A DNA stretch of 64,000 nucleotides from assembly GCF_028748145.1 (NCBI RefSeq), contig NZ_CP118181.1, positions 503,433 to 567,432 on the forward strand, written 5' to 3'. Shown one piece after another: positions 15,310 through 24,456 of this stretch (within the stretch, counting starts at the first letter, position 1; the number at the start of each line of letters is the position of its first letter). A program made the position numbers and the translations under genes. Origin of the DNA: Entomospira culicis. GTDB lineage: Bacteria > Spirochaetota > Spirochaetia > WRBN01. Below the pieces are notes generated by a model. That model did no database searches and was not told the DNA's origin. It saw only the letters and a list, made by a program, of their open reading frames with translations.

Positions 15310-17562
15310 TTAAAGTTTGATACGCTTGAGGCGCAGGGAATTTGTTAAGACCGAGACACTGGAGAAGGCCATAAAGAGTGCGCCGAGCATCGGATCGAGC
15401 AATGGCCCACCGAATATGTAGAGCACGCCGGCAGCGATAGGAATGCCAATGATGTTATATATAAATGCCCAAAAGAGGTTCTGTTTGATGATATGGAGGG
15501 TTTTTTTGCTAAGAAGAATCGTTTTTAGGACAAGCTTCATGTCGTTTTGCATGAGGACAACATCGGCGACTTCCATGGTAACGTCGCTGGCGTTGTGCAC
15601 GGTGAGTGCGGTGTGGGCGCGGTGCAGAGCGGCTGCATCGTTGATGCCATCGCCAATCATCATCGTGTGGCGCTTGAGGCTCTCTTCGGCGACGATTGCT
15701 TCTTTTTCTTGTGGGATTTTTTGCGCATAGTAGCGATCGATGTGAAGCTCTTGGGCGATGCGCTTGGTGGTGGCGAGCTGATCGCCTGAGAGGAGAATCG
15801 TCTCAATGTTATGTTGATGAAGGGATTGAATAAGCTCCTTGGAGCTCTCTTTGATGGTATCGCTTAGCCGAAAGTAACCGATAAACGCCCCATTGATGGC
15901 TACAGGAATCGCCGAAAAGCCTTGCATCGCCTCGGTTTCTAGTTGTTGAAGAATTGTCCTATCGAGCAGATCTTCTCGTGTCAAAATACCAAGGCCAATC
16001 AAGATACTCTCTTGGGCGATGGTGGCGTGAATGCCAAAGCCTACTTCATTATGAAAGGTCTCAACGGGCAGAGTGGCAATGTTCTGGCTCTTGGCAAGCC
16101 CTGCGATTGCCTTGGCGATAGGATGTTCGCTACGTTGCTCGGCGCTTACGGCTAGCTGGAGAAATTTTTCCTCACTCATTGGGCTATTGGGGGATAGTTT
16201 CCAGTCGATAACCGCAATGTTACCGGTGGTTAGCGTGCCTGTCTTATCAAAAATGATGGTTTGGGTTGCCCCGATATTCTCAAGGGCTTCGCCATTTTTA
16301 ATGAGGATGCCTAGGGTGGCAGCGCGATTGACGCCGATGACGATAGCGGTGGGCGTGGCTAATCCTAGGGCGCAAGGGCAGGCGATGACGAGCACCGCCA
16401 TAAAGATGGTGAGGGCGAAGGTGAGATCTTTGGTGGCTATCCACCAGGCAATGGCGCTAAAGAGGGCGATGAGGAAGACGATGGGGACGAAGATGGCAGA
16501 GATCTTGTCGGCAAGGCGGGCGATGGGTGCTTTACTAAGACCTGCTTGCTCGACGATGCGACGTAGTTGGGCGAGGGTGGTATTTTCGCCAATGCGCGTT
16601 ACCTCGATGGTGGCGCTTCCGGCTTGGTTGAGGCTTCCGGCGTGGACTGCGTCGAGGATGGTCTTATCGACAGGCAGACTCTCGCCAGTCAAGTGCGACT
16701 CATCGAGGGCGAGATTGCCTTCCACAATAATCCCATCAAAAGGAACACGCATACCGGGGCGCATCAAAATTTTCTGCTTGACTTGGATCGTATGGGCAGG
16801 TACGGTGTGCACTTGGTGGGCGTCGTCCATAATGAGCGCGGTATCACTCTCCAGTTCGAAGAGTTTGGCAAGGGCGCTGTTGGCGCGCTTTTTGCTCTTA
16901 GCCTCGAGGTATTTTCCCAGCTTGATGAGCGCTAGGATCACGGCGACCGTCTCAAAATAGAAGTGTATCTGGTGATGCTCTGTTAGATGATGGTGCGCGC
17001 CACTGGCAGGAAAGAGCAACCAAAAGGAGTAGATGATCGCCGTGATGGTGCTAACGGCAATGAGGGTGTCCATGTTTGCCATGCGGTGAACGATGCCAAG
17101 AATGCCTTTACGGTAGATATTGAGTGATGCGTAGAGCACAGGCAGGAGCAGACCGACTTGGATGGTGGCTTGCATCCAAGGTTTGAGGTTGAGATAGGGT
17201 CGAAAGAGGCTAGGGGCGATCATCGATCCCATGGCAAGCAGGAAGAGCAATGTCCCAAAGGTCATGGCGAGGAGAAGCTCTTGCTGTTGCTTTTGAAAGG
17301 AGATTTGCGCATCGGCAAGGGAATCTTTGGCTTGGGTGGTGGGGTAGCCTATTTTTGTAATACTCTGCATGACATCTTGGAGAGTGGTTTTGGTGGGGTC
17401 AAAGTAGAGACTAGCCTTACCGGTAACCAGATTTACGCTAATTTGCTCTACTCCATCAATCTTTTTTGCGCGACGCTCCACAGCACTACTGCAAGCGGCA
17501 CAGGTCATATTTTGGATCTGCAACGTGGCATTTTGGGTTGCAGATGGGTTATCTTTATCCAT
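15310..17562 (-). CDS. copA: P1B-type copper-exporting ATPase
   Basis: 750 residues. Pumps copper(I) out of the cytoplasm. One N-terminal heavy-metal domain (metal site CAAC at residues 21-24), then eight predicted membrane helices, with the CPC transport motif in VIACPCALGLATP, phosphorylation site DKTGTLTTG, and hinge GDGINDAAAL. The C-terminal MxxSS copper motif (AFSSVSVLTNSLRL) fits copper/silver specificity rather than zinc. Single gene with its own promoter, an operator-like inverted repeat and a terminator. The AAAGGAG ribosome site precedes ATG at 17562. Confidence 0.92.
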   Translation of the reverse strand: MDKDNPSATQNATLQIQNMTCAACSSAVERRAKKIDGVEQISVNLVTGKASLYFDPTKTTLQDVMQSITKIGYPTTQAKDSLADAQISFQKQQQELLLAMTFGTLLFLLAMGSMIAPSLFRPYLNLKPWMQATIQVGLLLPVLYASLNIYRKGILGIVHRMANMDTLIAVSTITAIIYSFWLLFPASGAHHHLTEHHQIHFYFETVAVILALIKLGKYLEAKSKKRANSALAKLFELESDTALIMDDAHQVHTVPAHTIQVKQKILMRPGMRVPFDGIIVEGNLALDESHLTGESLPVDKTILDAVHAGSLNQAGSATIEVTRIGENTTLAQLRRIVEQAGLSKAPIARLADKISAIFVPIVFLIALFSAIAWWIATKDLTFALTIFMAVLVIACPCALGLATPTAIVIGVNRAATLGILIKNGEALENIGATQTIIFDKTGTLTTGNIAVIDWKLSPNSPMSEEKFLQLAVSAEQRSEHPIAKAIAGLAKSQNIATLPVETFHNEVGFGIHATIAQESILIGLGILTREDLLDRTILQQLETEAMQGFSAIPVAINGAFIGYFRLSDTIKESSKELIQSLHQHNIETILLSGDQLATTKRIAQELHIDRYYAQKIPQEKEAIVAEESLKRHTMMIGDGINDAAALHRAHTALTVHNASDVTMEVADVVLMQNDMKLVLKTILLSKKTLHIIKQNLFWAFIYNIIGIPIAAGVLYIFGGPLLDPMLGALFMAFSSVSVLTNSLRLKRIKL

Positions 17563-17581
17563 AAATAGCGACTCCTTTCGC

Positions 17582-17604
17582 TTTAGGATGGTAAATATCC
17601 TAAA
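17582..17604. promoter_or_regulatory. Operator-like inverted repeat upstream of copA
   Basis: TTTAGGAT, 7-base spacer, ATCCTAAA: a perfect 8+8 inverted repeat between the predicted transcription start (near 17619) and the copA ribosome site. Its position fits a repressor operator for copper control. No copper regulator gene is seen nearby. Confidence 0.5.
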
Positions 17605-17626
17605 ATTTTGCTATAATATAAAAATT

Positions 17627-17655
17627 ATTATAACAAAAAGAGGCAAAAAAGTAAA
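17627..17655 (-). promoter_or_regulatory. Sigma-70-type promoter for copA
   Basis: Minus strand: -35 TTTACT (17655-17650), 17-base spacer, -10 TATAAT (17632-17627). Confidence 0.65.
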
Positions 17656-17744
17656 GAAAGGCTCTAGTAAAAAGATGAAAAAAAGCGTAAACTAATAGAT
17701 AAGATAGATAAGTAAAAAATTGCAATTGAGAGAGGCTACTGAAA

Positions 17745-18287
17745 ATGAGAGTAATTTTGGACGCAGATGAGGTAAAGACGATCGTAGAGCGTATGGCAAT
17801 CGATCTCTATTTACATGTGCCGGCGGTGGAGAATTTGGTATTTATTGGGATTCAGAGCCGTGGAGATAAACTTGCCGAGCGCTTACGCATTCTGCTTCAC
17901 GCCAAGATGCAACGTGACGGGATTGCAGGGCAACTGCCTTTGGGCATTCTTAATGTCAACTTTTACCGCGACGATTTGGGCAAAAATTATGATTCTCCCA
18001 ATGTTAAGGCAATCAATATCGATTTTGATATCACCAACAAACATGTCATTCTTATTGATGATGTTTTTTACACCGGACGCACCGTGCGCGCAGCCTTGGA
18101 TGCTATCTTTACGCAAGGGCGACCCAGCAAAATTTCGATGCTTACCCTTGTCAAGCGCCCCGGTCGAGAGCTTCCTGTTTTACCGGAATTTGTCGGGTTA
18201 GATGTCGCTGCACAAGATAATGAGTATATTAAAGTCAAGCTTAAAGAGGTCGAGGGCATCGATGAAGTCTCCATTCATCCTCGCTAG
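17745..18287 (+). CDS. pyrR: PyrR-type bifunctional uracil phosphoribosyltransferase / pyr regulator
   Basis: 180 residues. PyrR makes UMP from uracil and PRPP and in Gram-positive bacteria also binds pyr mRNA leaders. The PRPP site VILIDDVFYTGRTVRAAL and the N-terminal VFIGIQSRGDKLAERL are diagnostic, and NFYRDDL is the PyrR loop. Stands alone here, with no pyr genes near and no PyrR-type leader recognised, so a salvage role is the safer inference. The upstream 176 bases carry the copA promoter and operator on the other strand. Confidence 0.88.
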   Translation: MRVILDADEVKTIVERMAIDLYLHVPAVENLVFIGIQSRGDKLAERLRILLHAKMQRDGIAGQLPLGILNVNFYRDDLGKNYDSPNVKAINIDFDITNKHVILIDDVFYTGRTVRAALDAIFTQGRPSKISMLTLVKRPGRELPVLPEFVGLDVAAQDNEYIKVKLKEVEGIDEVSIHPR

Positions 18288-18395
18288 ATCGCTTTTGCTT
18301 AAGAGTTTGTCTCCATGAGACGAAGATATAGAGAGTAGGCAATAACCAGATAACTGGCGCTTATTGTATATTTTAATAAAAGAAAGTGTAGGATT

Positions 18396-19937
18396 ATGGC
18401 CGCAAATAACAATTTTTTCACAGCAATATTAGATTTATTGTTTGGTAGTAAAAACGACCCGCAAAAAGAGCGCGCGCGCATGTTGCGTGGCGTGGAGAGT
18501 ATTCTCAAAAAGCGTGGCAAGTATTTTAAGGTTGGTTCTCTGCAGGTGCAACCGGGTATGGCGCGTTTTTTTCATGATATTCATACCGTGGTGGGGCCTG
18601 CTTCCACCTCCTTGCAAAATATTATGAAGTCACAACAGATTCGGGCGATCATTATTGAATCCTTCTTGTCTAAGGAGTCGATGAAGACCATCAACCTGTT
18701 GCGTTCTGATGAAATAGAGAAGGCTTACGTGCAGATGCGCAATGCACAAGCACTTAAAGATCATATCAATAGCGGGATTGAAGAGATTAGTATGGTACTC
18801 TCTAGTAATCAAATCGCTGCGCAGGTTAATATGATCTATTCCTATCTTGTAGCCTTTGCTGAATTTTGTATGTTTGACTATTATTACATGCTTCATAAAT
18901 TCGACGACGGCTATCCGGAGAATAACTTTAAGTATAAGCCCACCTTTCACTCTACCGCAGTCTCTGGTATTGCCGAGTCGTTGGATGAGTTTTTGCATAT
19001 CGCGCTAGGAATTATGGGTAATGTGGATTGGAATAAGATATTTGCTATTTTGCACCAATATCGCAATGTCGAGTTAATTAATCGTGGTAACTGGGATAAG
19101 GTGCTTGCCTCAACTCGGGATATGGTGAATGAAGAGACCATCCAACTGATTATCCGTTTGGCAAAAGAGGATCCTTACTATGAGGCGAACTTTAAGCCTA
19201 CGCGGGTGGATATTATCAAGCCTTATTTAGCTTCTCTTAAGGACGAGGCGAAAAAGCAGATTGGGCGCATTGTCTCATTAGAGCGTAGCCGATTGATGTC
19301 GAAGGTGTTGCAAGAGATCTTTAATACAACCGAGGTTACGGTTTTTCTCAAAAATTACAATAAAGAGAAAAACAATGCGATGTTGGTGGGGAAGGGCACG
19401 CTGGAGTATCAATATCACGAGGTGCTTAATACGGCGGTGCTTTTTGCTTATGAGTATTTAGATAAGGATATTAAAACGCTGGTTGACCTCCTTATTCTTA
19501 AGGGGAAATGGTCGCAAAACATGCACTATAAAGAATTTTCGGCAGCATTTCAAGCGCTCTTGCCTAGCGCAGATGATATTCTTAAATTCGACGCTACATT
19601 AAGTGAAGATAGTACCCGTATTTCTCGCTTACGCAACGCGTTACGATCGGTGGATAAGGATAAATTTGCCAAGAACACAGTTAATGGTATTTTGGACGAG
19701 ATTAATTCCGATGCGCGCGATGTGATGATGAAGATTGCAGGTCATTATATGACGTTGGGGCGCTATCTCAAAATTTACATTGAGGACTACAAGCTTCAAT
19801 TAAAGAGCGAGATTATCATTAACTGGCGCGAGATTGAAAAAGGTGCGGATCGCCCTAATTTAGGTAAGTACATGGTTGAGCTTTATACCAAAGTTTACTA
19901 CTTGGTGCAGATGTTTCAACAATTTAGCTCTAAGTAA
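18396..19937 (+). CDS. Large conserved spirochaete protein of unknown function (possibly DUF5312)
   Basis: 513 residues, mostly helical, no signal peptide or membrane segment, so cytoplasmic. Start ATG after TGTAGGA. Recognisable sub-blocks include SLQVQPGMARFFHDIHTVVGP near residue 48 and FAEFCMFDYYYMLHKFDDGYP near 155. From memory it resembles the spirochaete-restricted family DUF5312; that match is not certain. No catalytic motif is visible. Monocistronic, ended by the terminator at 19967-19992. Confidence 0.6.
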   Translation: MAANNNFFTAILDLLFGSKNDPQKERARMLRGVESILKKRGKYFKVGSLQVQPGMARFFHDIHTVVGPASTSLQNIMKSQQIRAIIIESFLSKESMKTINLLRSDEIEKAYVQMRNAQALKDHINSGIEEISMVLSSNQIAAQVNMIYSYLVAFAEFCMFDYYYMLHKFDDGYPENNFKYKPTFHSTAVSGIAESLDEFLHIALGIMGNVDWNKIFAILHQYRNVELINRGNWDKVLASTRDMVNEETIQLIIRLAKEDPYYEANFKPTRVDIIKPYLASLKDEAKKQIGRIVSLERSRLMSKVLQEIFNTTEVTVFLKNYNKEKNNAMLVGKGTLEYQYHEVLNTAVLFAYEYLDKDIKTLVDLLILKGKWSQNMHYKEFSAAFQALLPSADDILKFDATLSEDSTRISRLRNALRSVDKDKFAKNTVNGILDEINSDARDVMMKIAGHYMTLGRYLKIYIEDYKLQLKSEIIINWREIEKGADRPNLGKYMVELYTKVYYLVQMFQQFSSK

Positions 19938-19966
19938 ATCAAAGGTTATTTCTATTGTATGTAAGA

Positions 19967-19992
19967 AAAATGCCCCAGATTTGGGGCATTTC
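19967..19992. terminator. Bidirectional intrinsic terminator
   Basis: AAATGCCCC, loop AGATT, GGGGCATTT, flanked by A residues on the left and TCGTTT on the right. It separates the convergent conserved-protein gene and glgP and should work for both, with A/T runs either side. Confidence 0.8.
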
Positions 19993-20009
19993 GTTTATCA
20001 AGCGTTTGA

Positions 20010-22460
20010 TTATTTCTTAGGTGGATAGGGTTTGATATCCCAAATCTCTTCCGCGTACTGCTTGATGGTGCGGTCAGAGCTAAATTTACCAGAACGAGCA
20101 ATATTGATGAGCATCATTTTTGCCCAGTTCTTCTCGTCGGCATAGAGTGCTTCTACCTGCTTTTGCGCATTGATGTAGGAACGGAAATCCTTTAATACCA
20201 TATACTTATCGGGAGGATTACCATCTACGCCATACAACAAGCTTTGGTAGATAGGTTCAAACATATGCACATTCTCGGAAGCAAAAATAGGGTCATGTAA
20301 AGCCTCTACTACCGCAGCGATTTCAGGATCTTGTGCTAAGACTTGATGCGGATTGTAAGACATTTTTTGCGCATTTACCTCGTCGGCAGTGAGACCAAAG
20401 ATAACAGAATTTTCACGACCCACAAGTTCGGCAATCTCTACATTCGCCCCGTCCAGCGTACCTAATGTGATAGCACCATTCATCATGAATTTCATGTTAC
20501 CAGTACCTGATGCCTCATAACCTGCGGTAGAGATCTGTTCAGAAACATCGGAAGCAGGAATAATCTTCTCGGCAAGACTTACCCGATAGTTCTCTAAGAA
20601 GACCACCTTAATCTTATCACTTACCACAGGATCATGGTTGACCACATCGGCAACCGCATTGATAAGGCGAATGATAAGCTTTGCCATGTGATAGCCACTT
20701 GCAGCCTTTGCCCCAAAGATAAAGGTACGCGGAGTAACGTGGTAGTTGGGGTCGCTCTTGATGCGCTGATAGAGGTAGATGATATGGAGTGCGTTGAGGA
20801 GTTGACGTTTGTACTCATGCAGGCGCTTGATTTGTACGTCGAAGATGGAGGAGGTGTTCACCTTGATATTATTGTGTTGTTGGATATACTTGGCAAGAAG
20901 TTGCTTGTCTTTGAGTTTAATTGCCATAAACTCTTCTTGTGCTTTGGGGTCGCTGGCAAACTGCTCTAGCTTGCTTAACTCGTCAAGATTGGTAATCCAG
21001 CCATCGCCGATACGGGTGGTGATGAAGTTCGCCAAGGCAGGGTTGGCTTTGAGCAACCAGCGCCGTTGAGTAACACCATTGGTTTTATTGTTGAATTTTT
21101 CAGGAAAGAGCTCATACCACATCTTGAGTTCCTGCGTTTTGAGAAGATCGGTGTGGAGTTGCGCTACGCCGTTGATGGAGTGCGAACCAACAATCGCCAA
21201 CCACGCCATCTTAATGACACCGTCATTGATGATCTCCATCTCTTTGTGTTTTTGCCAATCACCAGGGAATTTTTGGTGTAGAAAGTGGAGAAAGCGACGA
21301 TTAATCTCTTCGATCACCTGATAAATACGAGGTAGCAACGGCGCGAAGATATTAATAGGCCACTTTTCGAGCGCCTCGGCAAGAAGGGTGTGGTTGGTGT
21401 AAGCAAAGACGCGGATACAAATACCCCATGCGGTATCCCAATCCAAGTGCTCTTCATCTACCAAAATGCGCATGAGTTCAGGGATAGCTACTACAGGGTG
21501 GGTATCGTTGAGCTGAATGGCAACGGCATCGGGGAGCTTGGAGAAGTCGGTACCCCACTGCTTTTTAAAGCGACGAATCAAGTCAGCCAGACCAGCGGCC
21601 ACAAAGAAGTATTGCTGGCGAAGACGTAATTGTTTACCACCAACGGTGTTGTCATTAGGGTAAAGGACACGGCTAATATTTTCGGCTTGGGTCTCTTTGG
21701 AGACGGCACGACTATACTCACCGGCTTGGAAGAGATCGAGATCAAAGCCATCGGGAGAGGACGCTTGCCAGAGTCTTAACGTGAGCACCGTACTGGTGCC
21801 ATACCCTGGAACGGGCAGATCGTAGGGTACTGCGATGATGGATTCGTAATCATAAAGATGATAGTAATTTTTGTTGTTATGATCTTTTTCAATGGCGACG
21901 CGTCCCCAAAATTTCACTTCGACCGCTTCATCGGGGCGCTTAATGGAAGCAACATCTCCGTGAACTAGCCAGTTATCAGGCTTTTCTACTTGGTAACCAT
22001 TGATAATTTTTTGCTCAAACATCCCGTATTTGTAGCGGATGCCGTAGCCCATCGATGGGTAATTTCCTGTAGCAAGACTGTCGAGGAAACAGGCGGCCAA
22101 ACGACCCAATCCACCATTACCCAATCCTGCATCGGTCTCCGCCTCTTCTAGGGCGTTCATATCGATGCCCAACTTTTTCGCAGCATCGCCAGCCTCTTCA
22201 TAGAGATTCATATTGATGAGGGCGTTGCTAAGCCAGCGCCCCATCAAAAATTCTGCGGAAAAATAATAGGCCATTTTGGCTTTTTCTTTGTTCCAATGAT
22301 TACTGGTCTGCGTCCAGTTATTTTTTAGCAGACCTAAGGCTTCGCGACTAAAGACATAATGAAGCTCTTCTAGCGAGGCTTCGGAAAGTGTCTTAAAAAA
22401 GTCTACGGAGACACGCTTTTCGATGTCGCGTAGCCACTCTTCTTTGTTAATGGTACTCAT
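20010..22460 (-). CDS. glgP: Glycogen/starch/maltodextrin phosphorylase
   Basis: 816 residues, full family length. Releases glucose 1-phosphate from alpha-1,4-glucans. The PLP-lysine region EASGTGNMKFMMNGAITLGT and the N-terminal NDTHPVVAIPELMRILVDE, GNGGLGRLAACFLDS are diagnostic. A strong AAAGGAGG precedes ATG. No other glycogen gene is nearby. It lies 41 bases after the acyl-CoA synthetase gene and may be co-transcribed with it. Confidence 0.96.
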   Translation of the reverse strand: MSTINKEEWLRDIEKRVSVDFFKTLSEASLEELHYVFSREALGLLKNNWTQTSNHWNKEKAKMAYYFSAEFLMGRWLSNALINMNLYEEAGDAAKKLGIDMNALEEAETDAGLGNGGLGRLAACFLDSLATGNYPSMGYGIRYKYGMFEQKIINGYQVEKPDNWLVHGDVASIKRPDEAVEVKFWGRVAIEKDHNNKNYYHLYDYESIIAVPYDLPVPGYGTSTVLTLRLWQASSPDGFDLDLFQAGEYSRAVSKETQAENISRVLYPNDNTVGGKQLRLRQQYFFVAAGLADLIRRFKKQWGTDFSKLPDAVAIQLNDTHPVVAIPELMRILVDEEHLDWDTAWGICIRVFAYTNHTLLAEALEKWPINIFAPLLPRIYQVIEEINRRFLHFLHQKFPGDWQKHKEMEIINDGVIKMAWLAIVGSHSINGVAQLHTDLLKTQELKMWYELFPEKFNNKTNGVTQRRWLLKANPALANFITTRIGDGWITNLDELSKLEQFASDPKAQEEFMAIKLKDKQLLAKYIQQHNNIKVNTSSIFDVQIKRLHEYKRQLLNALHIIYLYQRIKSDPNYHVTPRTFIFGAKAASGYHMAKLIIRLINAVADVVNHDPVVSDKIKVVFLENYRVSLAEKIIPASDVSEQISTAGYEASGTGNMKFMMNGAITLGTLDGANVEIAELVGRENSVIFGLTADEVNAQKMSYNPHQVLAQDPEIAAVVEALHDPIFASENVHMFEPIYQSLLYGVDGNPPDKYMVLKDFRSYINAQKQVEALYADEKNWAKMMLINIARSGKFSSDRTIKQYAEEIWDIKPYPPKK

Positions 22461-22501
22461 ACCATCCTCCTTTTAGGTTTGTTGATAATATTGTAAAAAC
22501 T

Positions 22502-24220
22502 TTACATTATAATTTTACCTGCATCTTTGTCAACGGTGTGTCGACGAATTTTCTTGGTGCCAGTAAGTTCCATGGGTTGGTCTAATAGGCGCACTTGACC
22601 AATACGTTGATAGCTACTAAGCCGTTTATTACCAGCGCGGATGAGTTCAAGAATACTCTCGGTGATTTCGGCTTCAGACTTACCTTTGAATAGATCTTTA
22701 TTGGGGTAGACTAACGCCTCGATACCTTCGCTCTGTGTCTCTGCGTTGGCAAGATAGCCACGGATCAAGACTTGCTCAAACTCTGGGGTGAGCTGGAAGA
22801 TATCTTCAACCTCCTCTGGGCTGACATTTTTTCCGCCTTCGGTAACAATAATGTTTTTCGATCGCCCTGTAATGTAGACATAACCATCGGGATCGATATA
22901 GCCTAAATCGCCAGTTTTAAAGTAACCCTCGGAGGTAAAGGCATCGGCAGTTGCCTCGGGGTTGTGGTAATATCCTTCAAAGACCATCGGCCCTTTAACC
23001 GCGATCTCTCCGTTACCGTCATTGTCGACATTATGAATAATAATATCGGTAAGATCGATGGGTAGCCCAATCGACTTATGTTTATTGCGATTGACCGGAT
23101 TAAGCGTAACAATCGGCGAAGTCTCGGTGAGTCCGTAGCCTTGCACACAGGTAATGCCTAGGTGGTTAAAGAGCTTGATGGTGGTAGGTGGGATAGGACC
23201 TCCGCCGGAGATCATGAGATTGACTCCTTGTAGATTGGCTTTTTTAAGGACAAATCCTAGGAGTTTTTTGCCCACATTTTTATTAAAGACATTAAGCGAT
23301 AAGGCGTTAATCGCCATGAGGCTGCGGACTAAGCCATAGCTGATTGCGCCCTTTTTACGCACACCGTCCAAAATACCTTGGAGCAATTTATTAAACAGCA
23401 GAGGAATTCCCGCGATAACGGTAATTTTATTGAGCGCCAGCTCCTTCATCATCTGCGAGATAACAATGCCCTTTGCAAAGGCAATGCTTGCCCCATTAGT
23501 GAGGGGGGTAATAAACGAGGATTGCATACAGTAGGTGTGATGGATGGGAAGAATCGCATAGAACATATCCTTAGGGGTAAAAGAGACCATACTCTCTAGG
23601 CAGTAAGCATCGGAGACGAGGTTGCGATGGGTAAGCATTACGCCCTTTTCCATGCCCGTAGTGCCTGAGGTAAAGAGGATGGCAGCGAGTTGCTCATTGT
23701 TATAGGTGGGAACTTCTGCGAGCTCTTTGCGCGCGCTTATCTCAAGGATATAGCGAGGATGCGTTTTGTTGAGGCAGAGATTGTGGGCGCTATAGGCGGA
23801 ACCAAATCCCTCTTTGAAAAATTCCTCATCACCAATAACAAAGCGTACGTCGGCGCGCTTTGCTAGTGAGTTATTCTTTTCGATAGAAGCGGTGGCATCT
23901 AAAGGAATAACCGTAGCCCCCGACCAGAGTATCGCAAAGAAAGCAATGCCCCATTCTGGGCTGTTGGCGCCACAAAGGGCAATATTATCGCCTGCCTGCA
24001 CATTAAGATCATGGGTAAGCATCGAAGAGAGGCGCTGTACACTGGTTAAGACCTCTTTGTATGTCATGCTAAAGGGGTTTTCTGGATCCAAGACGGTAAA
24101 GCAGAGATTATCGGCAAAAGATTGCGCGGAATTATGCAACATTTTGGGTAAGGTAGGCCAATCCCCTTCATACTTTCGCTTATGATTTGGGTCTGCGACA
24201 TAGGCTAAATTTGTTTTCAT
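22502..24220 (-). CDS. AMP-forming long-chain acyl-CoA synthetase family protein
   Basis: 572 residues. Activates a carboxylic acid with ATP and usually transfers it to CoA. Core motifs: LFTSGTTGMEKGVMLTHRNL (P-loop), YGLTETSPIV, YFKTGDLGYIDPDGYVYITGRSKNIIV. Length is typical of bacterial FadD-like enzymes; substrate chain length cannot be read from sequence. It may serve fatty-acid uptake for phospholipid synthesis, as spirochaetes often scavenge lipids. GAAGGAG precedes ATG. An inverted repeat at 24287-24313 lies in its upstream region. Confidence 0.88.
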   Translation of the reverse strand: MKTNLAYVADPNHKRKYEGDWPTLPKMLHNSAQSFADNLCFTVLDPENPFSMTYKEVLTSVQRLSSMLTHDLNVQAGDNIALCGANSPEWGIAFFAILWSGATVIPLDATASIEKNNSLAKRADVRFVIGDEEFFKEGFGSAYSAHNLCLNKTHPRYILEISARKELAEVPTYNNEQLAAILFTSGTTGMEKGVMLTHRNLVSDAYCLESMVSFTPKDMFYAILPIHHTYCMQSSFITPLTNGASIAFAKGIVISQMMKELALNKITVIAGIPLLFNKLLQGILDGVRKKGAISYGLVRSLMAINALSLNVFNKNVGKKLLGFVLKKANLQGVNLMISGGGPIPPTTIKLFNHLGITCVQGYGLTETSPIVTLNPVNRNKHKSIGLPIDLTDIIIHNVDNDGNGEIAVKGPMVFEGYYHNPEATADAFTSEGYFKTGDLGYIDPDGYVYITGRSKNIIVTEGGKNVSPEEVEDIFQLTPEFEQVLIRGYLANAETQSEGIEALVYPNKDLFKGKSEAEITESILELIRAGNKRLSSYQRIGQVRLLDQPMELTGTKKIRRHTVDKDAGKIIM

Positions 24221-24286
24221 ATTTTTCTCCTTCTATGTAAAAACATCCTTATTTATCGTCCATAAATCTGGATAACCTTAATCATG

Positions 24287-24313
24287 ATACTCTTTATAGC
24301 CTGTAAAGAGTAT
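24287..24313. promoter_or_regulatory. Inverted repeat upstream of the acyl-CoA synthetase gene
   Basis: ATACTCTTTA, 7-base spacer, TAAAGAGTAT: perfect 10+10 arms. It lies 66 bases before the ATG and overlaps a possible -10 (TATACT, 24314-24309 minus). No T-run follows, so it looks more like an operator than a terminator. Confidence 0.45.
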
Positions 24314-24407
24314 ACACCATTTTAGCAGAATATAAAATATCTTTTTACAAAAAATCTTCATTTTTTCTAGAATTTTTATTTTTGGCGAGTAATGTTGTTG
24401 ATTAAGC

Positions 24408-24436
24408 TTGACAGCTAGAGTTTTATCGGATATAAT
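24408..24436 (+). promoter_or_regulatory. Perfect consensus sigma-70 promoter
   Basis: TTGACA (24408-24413), 17-base spacer, TATAAT (24431-24436). Start of transcription near 24443, giving a leader of only about 14 bases before the ATG at 24457 with GGAGGA inside it. Confidence 0.85.
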
Positions 24437-24456
24437 TTTATCGTGGAGGAAGAGAA

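Noticed and set aside
16073-16960. 295-codon open frame on the plus strand across copA
   Set aside because: It is antisense to a clear copper ATPase and its residues (serine, alanine, arginine-rich) are typical of a shadow frame. No ribosome site and no family pattern.
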